Shown: positions 54,041 through 63,999, counted from the stretch's first letter. The stretch: DNA of 64,000 nt from JAUILH01 sp964230215 (GCA_964230215.1 CAXRGQ010000016.1:248001-312000), one strand, 5' to 3'. The notes: a model not told the origin generated them from the sequence alone. Translations and numbers: made by a program.

Positions 54041-54956
54041 CCATAATGCTTTTTCTCAAGGTATCCCGTCTAAAGAAGAAAACATCCCTTTCTTAATCAC
54101 TTTCTCTAAAAAAGGTTCAAAGTCTTGGGGAGATGATGACAACAAACAAGTCTTCTATTTTTTAATTCCTAAGAATTACAATCAACCCTTTTATATAAGA
54201 GTAATGGACCCAGATGTGGGCGGTGAAAATGACGAAAAGAAAGGCGAGTTTAATTCAACTACTAAGTTCACTGTATACGGAGGAAAAGGATGTTATACTG
54301 ACGAACAAAGTCGAATATCAGATCCCGAAGGCGATTACAAGTCGGGAACAATGTTAGCGTCCAAAGCCTTTGGCGTAGATGCAAAATACGATGGCAAATG
54401 GTATTCGTTTGGACCCTTCGACCCTTCATCAGGTGAAACTATAGATGAGTTCAATGCGCACTGTTTTAAGATTGTTTGTGAAGGTTTATCAGGAGACGAT
54501 GGAAATCTTTATCGTTATTTCCTTAGCACAAGCAAAGAGAAGAATATAGCTATTGAAGGTGCGAATGCGTTCACGTTTGAATATGCATTTAGATTGCATG
54601 ATGATGCCAATCAGACATCTCATATTTATCCATACATAGACAATGATGTGGTTACCATGAAGCAGTCAAATTTTGATTGGGATTCTGACGGCGCTATTCG
54701 ATTAATCTCGAAAACGCACAAAGGAGAAATAATGAAGGCCTCAGGAGATAATGCATGGGCTATGTCTAAAGTGCAAATTAATTCGGGAGACCAAAACAGC
54801 TCAGCAGATATTCAGTTTATCAAGGACAAAAACAAGAAGATCAAAAACAACAATGTGGTCTTTAATGTGACTAACCAATACGGAAAATACTTACCTTTCT
54901 ACTCAATTCCAATAGGCGGGGTGCCTAAATATGCATATAAGATTGGTACAAAATAG
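54003..54956 (+). CDS. Hypothetical secreted protein, middle gene of the PD40/SpoIIE operon
   Basis: Unrecognised exported protein of 317 residues. I start at the ATG at 54003, whose product has a good signal peptide (MRFLLLTLLGVSSHNAFSQ); earlier in-frame codons would lie inside the previous gene. The mature part is beta-rich, with a YIRVMDPDVGG strand, a KFTVYGGKGCY motif, a second cysteine pair (CFKIVCEG) and a long charged C-terminal segment. The 38-base overlap with the upstream gene and the 1-base gap to the SpoIIE gene indicate that all three are made together. Confidence 0.7.
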   Translation: MRFLLLTLLGVSSHNAFSQGIPSKEENIPFLITFSKKGSKSWGDDDNKQVFYFLIPKNYNQPFYIRVMDPDVGGENDEKKGEFNSTTKFTVYGGKGCYTDEQSRISDPEGDYKSGTMLASKAFGVDAKYDGKWYSFGPFDPSSGETIDEFNAHCFKIVCEGLSGDDGNLYRYFLSTSKEKNIAIEGANAFTFEYAFRLHDDANQTSHIYPYIDNDVVTMKQSNFDWDSDGAIRLISKTHKGEIMKASGDNAWAMSKVQINSGDQNSSADIQFIKDKNKKIKNNNVVFNVTNQYGKYLPFYSIPIGGVPKYAYKIGTK

Positions 54957-54957
54957 G

Positions 54958-57900
54958 ATGCGACAACTACTGTTACTTTTTACACTCATTGGTTTTTCAA
55001 GCTTTGCCCAAAAGTCGATTGAAATAGATCAATTTGGTAAAAACTCAGGCATCACTCAACCCTTTATTTACAGCATTAATCAGGATAATCACGGTTACCT
55101 ATGGATAGGTACTGGTGAAGGCGTTTTTAAATATAATGGATTTGAATTTGAACCCGTATTTGTGGGCGATAGTTTAACTGAAAACTATATTTCAATTGGT
55201 TACACAGACACCGATGGTAGAATCTGGTGGGGGCATCAAGAAGGAGGTCTAACGAGTTACAAGGACGGTGAATTCGAAACCTACCCCGGCAACGACCAGC
55301 GTTATGGAAAAATAACAGCCTTTTCTCAGGACGAGTCTGGAGATATTTGGTACTCACTGCAGAGTAACGGTGTAGTGCATATCGATAGCGAAGGTGAATT
55401 TCATCACTACAAGGACCCATTCGAAAACATGATTATCTATGATATTGAGTTTGCTTATGGTGACTTAATGTTAATTGCCACCGATAATGGCTTATTTCTT
55501 TACCAAGCCGTTAAACATGGCCCTCCAAGAAAAGTAATGCAAATTCGCCAGATACCCACGACGACAATTCACCACATATCTAAGGCAAATACGGAAGATA
55601 ATTACTGGATTGGAACAGAGGATGAAGGCCTATTCAAAATTAAAGTGCATCCAAAAACTAAGGGCTTTATAGAAGTTATGCCTGTTGGTGAAGGATATAG
55701 CCTGAACGATAAATTCATAAAACATATCCTAGAAGATCGGAATGGTAATTTATGGATATCCACTTACGGAGAGGGAATTTTTAAAGCCAGCTACTCGGCA
55801 TCATCTCAAGCGTATATTGATATTCAACTAATTGGTGAAAACTACAAGCTCTCATCGCTAAATATCAATATGGTATTTGAAGATAGGGAAGGAAACATTT
55901 GGGCTGGTTCTCACGGAGGATCGCTCTACTTTATAAAAGACAATTTATTTGAGCAGTATATCGAGACACTTAGCCATCACAACTTTAAAAGTGTAAGGGC
56001 TATTTTGGTGGACACTTCATACTATTACTACGGAACGCGCGGAAGAGTAATCATCGAGAAAAAGAGCGATAATACCTCATTTGAATATGATTCGACCTAC
56101 GGTGTGCCAAATAATTTAATTACGGCAATTTACAAGGACAAAAGAGGCGATTTGTGGCTGGGTACTGACGATAGCGGTACATACGTGATGCCCAATGGAG
56201 AAAATCGCTTTAAACGCCTAAAACTGTCTTTGGATAATCTAGCGAACTCAGTAAATTCCATAACGGGTGGTGATCAATTCATCTGGATAGCTACTAAGTT
56301 TGGGCTGTTTAAATACAATACGATTACAGATACGTACGAGAAGCTCTCAACCGAGAATCAATTAAAACATAATAATATATCGCAGCTTTATAAAGACCCA
56401 GAAACACAAGATATTTGGGTAGCTACACAAAGCAATTACCTATCCCGCATAAGAGGGTCAGAGATTGTTGACTTCATGATTAAAGAAAGTTCCTCAATCC
56501 TCAATATATCAAGTGTATGCGGTGATTCGAAAGACAATATATGGATTGCAACGCTTGGTAATGGTGTATATCGATTTGATAAAAATAAACAAGAATTCTA
56601 TCATTTTGATCTAGGAAAACAACTGCTAAGTGATTATTGCTATTCCTTAATTGTTGATGACAGCAATCATGTGTGGATAGGACATAGAGGGGGTATAAGC
56701 CGTATTAACCCGAATAGGAATGAGGTAAAAACCTACGGTCCTTTAGACGGTTTTACTGGAGACTGCTACCCTAACTCCATTTTTAAAGATAGTGATAACA
56801 ATATATGGTTCGGGACAAATGATGGTGCCTTTAAATTTGTACAAACCAAGGATATCGTTAATACCATTCCACCACTAACCGATTTAATTAGAGTTTTTGT
56901 TGCCAGTGGAAACGAAGAGAATTATTATCAGTCAGGTCCAGTAAGTCTTCCGTATGGCACGTATAAAGTAAGGTTTGAGTTTATCGGTTTATCATTTAAG
57001 AACAGTAATGCGGTTACCTACTCTTACAGGCTAAGGGGGCACGAACAAGAATGGACTGAACTTTCCACGAATAACTTTGCGCAATACAACAATCTGGCGG
57101 AAGGCGAATATGTATTTGAAGTTAAATCATGTAATAGCGATGGTTATTGTAGTGTTGATGCCACCGAATTCTCTATAACCATTGCTACACCAATATGGAA
57201 AAAGTGGTGGTTTATAGCCTTGTGCGTTTTGTTTGTCCTGGCCATTGTATTCTTCTACATTCGGTACAGAGATAAGCGTCAAAAGCAGATTCAACTATAT
57301 CTACAAACAGAGCTAGATGCCCGTACTAGAGAGGTTGTTCATCAAAAAGAGCAATTAGAGCACAAAAACAAGGACATTACGGATAGTATCAACTATGCAC
57401 AGCGTATACAAAGAGCAGTTATCCCGAAATACACGGAATTAAAAGCAATTTTCCCTGAATCATATGTCTTCTTTAAACCGAGAGACATTGTATCTGGAGA
57501 TTTTTATTGGATGTCAAGACCAAATGAAGACACAGTACTTATTGCATGTGCAGATGCAACTGGGCACGGAGTTCCGGGTGCCTTTATGAGTTTGATTGGC
57601 TCAACTGTACTCCAAGATGCGGTTAGACGACCTGAGGTAGTTTCTCCTCAACACATCCTAGAAACCCTTGAACAGGAAGTTCTAAACATGCTTACATCAG
57701 ATGGTAAAGAGGATAACCCAAAAGATGGAATGGACATATCTGTTTGTGAAATCAATACAAAAACCAATGTTATCCGTATTTGCTCTGCCATGCGTCCGGT
57801 GTTCTTGATTAAAGATGGAGAGTTAATAAACGTAAAAGCAAATAGGAACCCTATTGGCGGTGGCTATAAAAACTTTGAAAAAACCTTTGACATGGAGACT

Positions 57901-58131
57901 TTCCAGCTTAAAAAAGGAGACGGTATCTACATGTTTACAGATGGTTATCCTGATCAATTTGGCGGCGAAAACGGAAAAAAATTCAAAGTGAGTAAGCTTA
58001 AACAAATCTTCACCGAAAGTCACGGAAAATCTGCTAACGAACAATATGAGCGTTTAGACAGAGAATTCTATATGTGGACAGAAGGCTACTCGCAAATTGA
58101 TGATGTCTTGGTTATAGGCATTACTTTGTAG
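54958..58131 (+). CDS. Reg_prop/Y_Y_Y periplasmic sensor fused to a SpoIIE PP2C phosphatase
   Basis: Transmembrane signalling protein of 1057 residues. Signal peptide (1-17), then two-component-regulator propeller repeats (about 20-640, many xxWxG/xG units such as HGYLWIGTGEGVF and GNLWISTYGEGIF), a Y_Y_Y Ig domain (about 660-740), one membrane helix (about 746-770), a coiled-coil linker and a SpoIIE/PP2C domain (about 815-1057). Metal-site motifs are intact: VSGDFYW, CADATGHGVPGAFMS, DGMDISV, FTDGYPDQFGG and IDDVLVI. It should dephosphorylate a serine or threonine on a cytosolic anti-sigma antagonist or similar target in response to an envelope signal. No histidine kinase domain is present. 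The 3' end overlaps the convergent WG gene by 11 bases. Confidence 0.9.
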   Translation: MRQLLLLFTLIGFSSFAQKSIEIDQFGKNSGITQPFIYSINQDNHGYLWIGTGEGVFKYNGFEFEPVFVGDSLTENYISIGYTDTDGRIWWGHQEGGLTSYKDGEFETYPGNDQRYGKITAFSQDESGDIWYSLQSNGVVHIDSEGEFHHYKDPFENMIIYDIEFAYGDLMLIATDNGLFLYQAVKHGPPRKVMQIRQIPTTTIHHISKANTEDNYWIGTEDEGLFKIKVHPKTKGFIEVMPVGEGYSLNDKFIKHILEDRNGNLWISTYGEGIFKASYSASSQAYIDIQLIGENYKLSSLNINMVFEDREGNIWAGSHGGSLYFIKDNLFEQYIETLSHHNFKSVRAILVDTSYYYYGTRGRVIIEKKSDNTSFEYDSTYGVPNNLITAIYKDKRGDLWLGTDDSGTYVMPNGENRFKRLKLSLDNLANSVNSITGGDQFIWIATKFGLFKYNTITDTYEKLSTENQLKHNNISQLYKDPETQDIWVATQSNYLSRIRGSEIVDFMIKESSSILNISSVCGDSKDNIWIATLGNGVYRFDKNKQEFYHFDLGKQLLSDYCYSLIVDDSNHVWIGHRGGISRINPNRNEVKTYGPLDGFTGDCYPNSIFKDSDNNIWFGTNDGAFKFVQTKDIVNTIPPLTDLIRVFVASGNEENYYQSGPVSLPYGTYKVRFEFIGLSFKNSNAVTYSYRLRGHEQEWTELSTNNFAQYNNLAEGEYVFEVKSCNSDGYCSVDATEFSITIATPIWKKWWFIALCVLFVLAIVFFYIRYRDKRQKQIQLYLQTELDARTREVVHQKEQLEHKNKDITDSINYAQRIQRAVIPKYTELKAIFPESYVFFKPRDIVSGDFYWMSRPNEDTVLIACADATGHGVPGAFMSLIGSTVLQDAVRRPEVVSPQHILETLEQEVLNMLTSDGKEDNPKDGMDISVCEINTKTNVIRICSAMRPVFLIKDGELINVKANRNPIGGGYKNFEKTFDMETFQLKKGDGIYMFTDGYPDQFGGENGKKFKVSKLKQIFTESHGKSANEQYERLDREFYMWTEGYSQIDDVLVIGITL

Positions 58132-61100
58132 TTAAGTCCTTAGGCCAAAGCTTATTACCGTCCAAATCATAAATGGATAACTGATCTGACTTAAAAGTAT
58201 AGAACCTATTGTCGCTATAATGAACAGCGTCATGCACAAATGGCACCGTTTTATCAGATTCAAATCTCGATACACTCCCCCACAAAGAAGGATATCGCAT
58301 TAAATAATAATCATCTACTCTCCTACCCTCCCTGTATTCGAAAGGAATGATTGTTTTTCCATCTTTTTCTACACCCGCTAACCTTCCATCATGCAGAATT
58401 TCAATAAGCTCTTTTTTATATACTGAAGGCGCTCTGTATTTGCTTATACTAGCTGTACCATCGGGCGAATAGTAGGATATTTTGTTTCCGTTTTGCCATA
58501 TCGAGCCGTCCACTGAAACATCTTTTTCTCCTGACACCAAATCTTCAATAATCCAATTATTTCCATCCATGTAACTTACTACCTGCTCAATTATATTATC
58601 TACTTCTTGGTATTCTTTGCTCCTATTTAAGTTATACTTTGTGATAAACGAATACGTGCCATTATGAGACAAAACTACACCTCCGCTATGCACCCTATGG
58701 ATATTTGTACGTCTTAATTTCTTTTGCTGGTCACTTAAAAGATTCTTAAGAATCACCTTCCCTCTTTTTTCCGTTACCATCAATCCCCCCTTTATATAAA
58801 ACGACAGATCATCCGCCCCATTAAACATATTTTCGCCATCCATAGAGTACATTGAAATGCTTCCGCCTCCAACAAATCGAATCATATTATCTATCGTATC
58901 CAGTTCAGCATACTGAATTTTTTCAAGCCATTTACCTGACGCCGTAAGTATGCCAACTCGGTTTTTCGAATGGACGCTATACAGTTTATCGCTAAGGCGG
59001 TTTATTTCATCCGCGCCCACTTTAACCAGCGTATCTTGATCATGGTTTAGTACAGTTAGTTCTCTTTTGTTTAATTGATAACACAGCACTTCTGATAGAG
59101 GATAAATCTTTTCATCAGATTCAGCTACTACCTCAGCCTTCGTATTTCTAATACGGTATTTCCCGTCACTATCATAACTTGCAAAATGATTGGATTTAAC
59201 AGCGTAGACATCATCCAAATCCATTAATTTTTCGCCTGATAAGGTGTATACTGCCTCTTTGGAATTATAGATTGCAGCTACAAATTTTGCACTTTTCCCG
59301 TCTGTGCTAATTAGGGTGTCATAAAACTCAGGCATTATTATCTTGTTTGAATCCGAAACCACTCCGAATCGCCCGTTTCGTTTAAAAGGGAAATACTTGT
59401 CTTGATGATTTGCAGTAAAATCAAATTGCTCTGTGCCAAACCAATGGTTCCTATTGCTTTCTCTAAATCGAGCTTGTGTAAAGCTCCATTTTCCTCCAAC
59501 GGGGTGTACGTATGTGGAGTCATTAAGCAACTCTCGATACACTTCCACACTGTCTGGGAATACAGTATACGTGCTAAACACGCGGGCATAATAATCCCCA
59601 AATGTCTCAGGAGACGGAACGGTGCTTAAAACCAACTTACCTCCTTTGTATAATTTTGCTTTGTAATCCAGATCTGGCTCACAGTATTGTAATTGATTAA
59701 TGTAATGAGTGCTGTAATCTGCAATTCGAGTTAGATTAACCTTTGTATGGTGGTTAAATAGTTTATTAAAAGCGTAAGCATCATGGAATTCTGTTGCAAC
59801 AAAATGCTTATTTGTGAATGTCCCAGCTTGACCTGCGCTGATATAATCCAAGCTTTTGTCTGTTTTCCAAGTTCTATTCACATGATAATACCGCGTTGCT
59901 TTAGTGTTGTTTAGAGATAAGACATGGCCACTATTGTGTATTTCTTGAGCCACTGGTCTAATATGCCAATCTGTTCTGTAATTATACTTTGCACCCCACT
60001 TTTCACTTGGTACGTGATAAGATAAATTAGACAATTCCAGCCCAAATGGATACCTTCTATTAAAGTGAATGGATGCAGCAGAATCTACCACCGCATATGA
60101 AGGTATGGCGCCATAATCATATTTGATGTGTTTATTTGAAGCCGAATCGAACTCGTAAACAACTACTCTATTTCCTTCATAAAGCTTCACTAAATCATCT
60201 GATATAAAAACGTTTTTATTGTTTCTACATAGATTTTCTGTGCTAGTTCTTACAGTTTTGTTGTTTCCATTATACCCTACACAATATCTTCCTACAACAT
60301 TAACATCTGGAAAAGAACATCCTAAAATTTCACGACCAGAATCCAGATCAGCAATACCATAGAGATTATTCCTATATAAGTAGACATATGGCGCATTATG
60401 GACCACAAACACACCATCATATTTGCATGGAAGAATTTGTTTTCCTGAGTCGATTGCTAAGCCTTCATGCCCATTATGCGTAATAATATAATAGGATGAA
60501 CTATCAACGTCCTTATGGAATTTAACGGCATCATAGGAGGGCGGAATCAATGTGTCTCCATAAAGATTGCATGTACCTTGTTTACCTGTAGATGCGGTAA
60601 AAATAAACTCATCTTTTTCTTTTGACCCAATAGCAATGTTGCTAAATCGGGGCTCGATTAGCATTGATCCACTACTATCAATGACACCAACACGCGCAGA
60701 ATCATCAAAAATTGCGATATACTTAGCGTTTAGCACTGCATAATTGTATTCAGCTGATGCATGTACGGGCTGATTAATGTGTTTAAAGAGCCTATAGTCA
60801 TTCTCTGAAATCAATTTATAATACCCGTCTGTCATCAACACAATACTATCGTTTTGTCTATCTATCATAGCACCACTATAATCGAAATACTCCCAAACAC
60901 CATTTTTTCGTGCTCTAATCAGATTATGATTTACAACTGGCAAAACATGTTCCCACTCGCAGTCAAGAAGTTTTTCACCCGTGTACCTTTTGTGTGCTCC
61001 TAACTTGCTATTCTTTTCAGTTAAGATAAAATCTCCAAAATATCCAATGGTGTTATACAGTGCTGTTACTAAAACCTCCCCATCTGACTCCATAAGACCC

Positions 61101-61507
61101 CATCCTTGCTTGGTTTTATATTTATATATCCCTTTGTAAGGTTGAATGTCGATATAGCTCTTAGATAGGGCATAACCACATGAATCTAGCAATTTGCATT
61201 GTGAACCTTGATGCGCTATAAAGCCACCATTCTCTGCGATCAATCTACTATACTTAAAAGGCACATTCACATCTCCGCTTGGTGAAATACATCCCCATAA
61301 GCCCTTGCTCTTACAAAGAAAATTATACCCATCCTGCAGACTTATTATGGTATCATATTTAGCTGCACTTAACACTATCGCCTCATCATTTGCTAAGGTC
61401 CAGTAATCACCAACTTTAACAGGATATACATTGTTTTTAGTCCAATAACTTTGGGCAGAAACGAGGGTTCCAATTAATAGCAAGGGGATTACTAACAATA
61501 GTCTCAT
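58121..61507 (-). CDS. Giant secreted WG-repeat protein
   Basis: Exported protein of 1128 residues with signal peptide (1-18) and multiple WG repeats: KQGWGLMESDGEVLVT, VGVIDSSGSMLIEPRF, RFGVVSDSNKIIMPEF, KRGKVIL and NRVGILTASGKWL. Each unit of about 35-60 residues likely forms one blade of a beta-propeller or solenoid. WG proteins often act as extracellular or periplasmic interaction scaffolds. The N-terminal third and C-terminal third contain most of the units; the centre (about 430-700) is a divergent beta domain. The start of the gene follows a lipoprotein gene by 5 bases on the same strand, so both may be exported together. Confidence 0.82.
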   Translation of the reverse strand: MRLLLVIPLLLIGTLVSAQSYWTKNNVYPVKVGDYWTLANDEAIVLSAAKYDTIISLQDGYNFLCKSKGLWGCISPSGDVNVPFKYSRLIAENGGFIAHQGSQCKLLDSCGYALSKSYIDIQPYKGIYKYKTKQGWGLMESDGEVLVTALYNTIGYFGDFILTEKNSKLGAHKRYTGEKLLDCEWEHVLPVVNHNLIRARKNGVWEYFDYSGAMIDRQNDSIVLMTDGYYKLISENDYRLFKHINQPVHASAEYNYAVLNAKYIAIFDDSARVGVIDSSGSMLIEPRFSNIAIGSKEKDEFIFTASTGKQGTCNLYGDTLIPPSYDAVKFHKDVDSSSYYIITHNGHEGLAIDSGKQILPCKYDGVFVVHNAPYVYLYRNNLYGIADLDSGREILGCSFPDVNVVGRYCVGYNGNNKTVRTSTENLCRNNKNVFISDDLVKLYEGNRVVVYEFDSASNKHIKYDYGAIPSYAVVDSAASIHFNRRYPFGLELSNLSYHVPSEKWGAKYNYRTDWHIRPVAQEIHNSGHVLSLNNTKATRYYHVNRTWKTDKSLDYISAGQAGTFTNKHFVATEFHDAYAFNKLFNHHTKVNLTRIADYSTHYINQLQYCEPDLDYKAKLYKGGKLVLSTVPSPETFGDYYARVFSTYTVFPDSVEVYRELLNDSTYVHPVGGKWSFTQARFRESNRNHWFGTEQFDFTANHQDKYFPFKRNGRFGVVSDSNKIIMPEFYDTLISTDGKSAKFVAAIYNSKEAVYTLSGEKLMDLDDVYAVKSNHFASYDSDGKYRIRNTKAEVVAESDEKIYPLSEVLCYQLNKRELTVLNHDQDTLVKVGADEINRLSDKLYSVHSKNRVGILTASGKWLEKIQYAELDTIDNMIRFVGGGSISMYSMDGENMFNGADDLSFYIKGGLMVTEKRGKVILKNLLSDQQKKLRRTNIHRVHSGGVVLSHNGTYSFITKYNLNRSKEYQEVDNIIEQVVSYMDGNNWIIEDLVSGEKDVSVDGSIWQNGNKISYYSPDGTASISKYRAPSVYKKELIEILHDGRLAGVEKDGKTIIPFEYREGRRVDDYYLMRYPSLWGSVSRFESDKTVPFVHDAVHYSDNRFYTFKSDQLSIYDLDGNKLWPKDLTTK

Positions 61508-61512
61508 AGTGT

Positions 61513-62931
61513 TTATATTAAGGATAATACGTGGTCAATATCTTTTGCAGAATTCAGCTTTGTGTCCATTACCTTTAGCTTGAATGTGTATTCAGTTCTT
61601 TCATTTTGAGAAAACTGGGATAGAGATAGATTATCAAAATCAGCTTGGCTAAATGTAGCCACCTTACTATCAGGCAGAATAGCGATCATTTTATTGTCAT
61701 CATCTGGGTTAAACCTGAAATTTCCATATGTACTTGGGGTGTATTGAACTACAGCCGTTCCATTACCAGTAATAAGAAATACGGAAATGTTGCTGCCTTC
61801 GAAATCTTCTCCGCTATATTCAAATTTTGCCAGTACTTGTAACATAGGGTTGTATTTATACTGGCGATCGTAATTATAAATACCCATGTTTTTAATTGAG
61901 AACGCTCTAACGATATCAGACTCTCTCTCTATTCTTTCGCGCTCCTTCTTGTAAGTCTCCATACGTTCGTTAAACTCAACTAGGCGCTGATTAAATTTCA
62001 TATCTGCTTTTTCTAAAAGTTTTCCTCTAAAAACCGGACGTGCTGTTGTGAATGCAGTCGTATCATCATTTTGAACGGTAATACTATATACACCCGTTTC
62101 ATCCTCATCAGGTACAATGCTCGCGTAGTTCCATTCTCTTGAAAAAAGTTTGGGATTCAAAAGTGGATTAGATGATGTGTCCGTACCAGTATATTGCCAA
62201 ACTAAACCCATTAAATCTCTGAAGCCGGAAAAGTGATTATAATCTATATTCAGATCAAAATACTTACCATCGGATGAGTACCTAAGAGGTACGTTGGGTT
62301 TTACTATACTATCAATTCTTTGATCTATGAGCTGCATTGCTGCGCGCTTATCGGTATTTTCAACGGGATCTGGATTACCTAAATAATTCCAAGGCAATTC
62401 TCTATTAGGTTTATGATAGAAATTGAAATCGCCTGATTTAAAACTTGCCAATTCAACATCTATTGACTTATCCTTCGCTAAGACAAGCTCCTCTCCACTT
62501 TGATAGGCATATATTTCAAACATACCAGCAGATTCAAAATCGATTTTAATACCGGCCGAATCGTAGTTCATAGGTATTCCACTTGCAATGATATCCCCAG
62601 CAGAATGGTATTCATTAAAGACCACCTCAACTTCACCTTCAACAGGTCTCCCATCCTTATACACAAATGCCTGAGCAGGAATACTTACTTTAGTTCCTGT
62701 TTCCTTCACAATTTCAATATCAGATTCTGCCTGATAGTACTCGGCAGGCGCTTCATTAAAATTGAAAGTTGTAGGTGCACCTAATTCTGCTGTTTCATCA
62801 GAAAAGTTCTTTTTTTGTTTAAGCTCCGAAACATCTTCCTTAAGCTCTTTATTTTGACGAGAAGATTCGTCTGAGTTGCATGAAGAAATTAATAATGAGA
62901 TAGTGCCAACTAAAAGTAACTGTAATTTCAT
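61513..62931 (-). CDS. Hypothetical lipoprotein with ZU5-like N-terminal domain
   Basis: Lipoprotein of 472 residues with lipobox ending LISSC (Cys18), a coiled-coil-like KELKEDVSELKQKK stretch and then a conserved KETGTKVSIPAQAFVYKDG segment (ZU5-like strands), followed by VEGEVEVVFNEYHSAGDIIASGIPM. A long helix (about 315-345) precedes a beta-rich C-terminal domain. This family is recurrent in Flavobacteriales surface and periplasmic proteomes, without known function. It lies 5 bases from the WG-repeat gene and is divergent from the last complete gene across 61 bases. Confidence 0.72.
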   Translation of the reverse strand: MKLQLLLVGTISLLISSCNSDESSRQNKELKEDVSELKQKKNFSDETAELGAPTTFNFNEAPAEYYQAESDIEIVKETGTKVSIPAQAFVYKDGRPVEGEVEVVFNEYHSAGDIIASGIPMNYDSAGIKIDFESAGMFEIYAYQSGEELVLAKDKSIDVELASFKSGDFNFYHKPNRELPWNYLGNPDPVENTDKRAAMQLIDQRIDSIVKPNVPLRYSSDGKYFDLNIDYNHFSGFRDLMGLVWQYTGTDTSSNPLLNPKLFSREWNYASIVPDEDETGVYSITVQNDDTTAFTTARPVFRGKLLEKADMKFNQRLVEFNERMETYKKERERIERESDIVRAFSIKNMGIYNYDRQYKYNPMLQVLAKFEYSGEDFEGSNISVFLITGNGTAVVQYTPSTYGNFRFNPDDDNKMIAILPDSKVATFSQADFDNLSLSQFSQNERTEYTFKLKVMDTKLNSAKDIDHVLSLI

Positions 62932-62992
62932 GTGGTAAAGATTTATTGTTGTTTGTATAATGTATCAACGAAAAAAAGTAACACATTTGTGT

Positions 62993-63832
62993 ATGAATTA
63001 TTCCCAATTGACTGCACGCGCCAAGCGTTTGATTGTGCTAACACTCTTGTTGAGCATAAGTTCCTGCACATCAAATGAAAAACAAACGAATAACAATAAT
63101 TCCGGCCATAACAAGCTTGAGCCAAGTCAAGTCTTATTGAAATCATGCCTAAATTTGGTAGAAACACTATATCCTCAAGATTATGGCCAATACAAGCATA
63201 CGTTTGAAAATGATTCTATCCTGCCAGGCGATAGTGATTACGGTATAGGTGCTTTTGATTTAGGCGAACTCCCCATACATTTAGAATTCTACAAATTAAA
63301 CCTTCAGGGAGACGACAAGGAAGAATATGCCGCTTTTGTGTTCTTTGGTCCTATAATGAGTTGGGAAAACTATGGTATTATCTTTAACGATAAGTTGGAA
63401 GCTATTGACACCCTGCAAATATTAAGCAAAGACGGGCTTTGTCAAGTTGACTTTAAACACTTACACTCACCTGATCACTATACTATAATCACAGATTGGG
63501 AACAAAGTATATCTGTTTATAGAGATGCAGGTCTAAATATGTATCGATTAGCTGATGATTCGATAGACGACATTCTCTACCTTAACACGCTTCATGAAGA
63601 TCGCGGTCATCACGGAAATCCAAAAGATTTAAAGGAAGGTCAGATATGGCTATCTACGTCTGAACTTAAGTACCTGGATAACGACAACGGTACGCAGAGA
63701 TTTGAATATCACACACTGATTACATTAGACAAAGAGCGCCAGGACACTCTGCGCCACACGATAAAGGAATACAACTGGTCGCAAAAACTAGATAAGTTTG
63801 ACATTACTCCAGTTGTGAGTTACGCCTTGTGA
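62993..63832 (+). CDS. Hypothetical lipoprotein
   Basis: Lipoprotein of 279 residues with lipobox ending SISSC (Cys25). The mature part is an alpha/beta domain with repeated LGELPIHLEFYKLN and EEYAAFVFFGPIMSW stretches; no catalytic motif seen. I use the ATG at 62993, not the one at 62960, since it leaves a positively charged n-region directly before the hydrophobic core. It is divergent from the ZU5-like lipoprotein gene, and its 3' end overlaps the convergent hisE by 13 bases. Confidence 0.65.
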   Translation: MNYSQLTARAKRLIVLTLLLSISSCTSNEKQTNNNNSGHNKLEPSQVLLKSCLNLVETLYPQDYGQYKHTFENDSILPGDSDYGIGAFDLGELPIHLEFYKLNLQGDDKEEYAAFVFFGPIMSWENYGIIFNDKLEAIDTLQILSKDGLCQVDFKHLHSPDHYTIITDWEQSISVYRDAGLNMYRLADDSIDDILYLNTLHEDRGHHGNPKDLKEGQIWLSTSELKYLDNDNGTQRFEYHTLITLDKERQDTLRHTIKEYNWSQKLDKFDITPVVSYAL

Positions 63833-63999
63833 CGCGACTCAAGTACGGTGATTATATCCGATAAACTAAATCCTTTCGCTCTAAGCAGTACCAAGTAGTG
63901 AAATAATAAATCTGAGGCTTCTTCTTTAAACAGGGCATCCTCTTTTCGCATGGCTTCTATTACTAACTCGACGGCTTCTTCACCCACTTTTTGAGCCAC
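63820..63999 (-). CDS. hisE: Phosphoribosyl-ATP pyrophosphohydrolase HisE (or HisIE C-terminus), partial
   Basis: Only the C-terminal 59 residues lie in the window; translation runs off the right edge. The visible part contains VAQKVGEEAVELVIEA, the ASDLLFHYLVLL helix and the ending VLESRH, all characteristic of HisE, which hydrolyses PR-ATP to PR-AMP in histidine synthesis. In Bacteroidota this domain is usually fused to HisI, so it may be the C-terminal part of a bifunctional HisIE. It is convergent with the preceding lipoprotein gene (13-base overlap). Confidence 0.9.
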   Translation of the reverse strand: MAQKVGEEAVELVIEAMRKEDALFKEEASDLLFHYLVLLRAKGFSLSDIITVLESRHKA

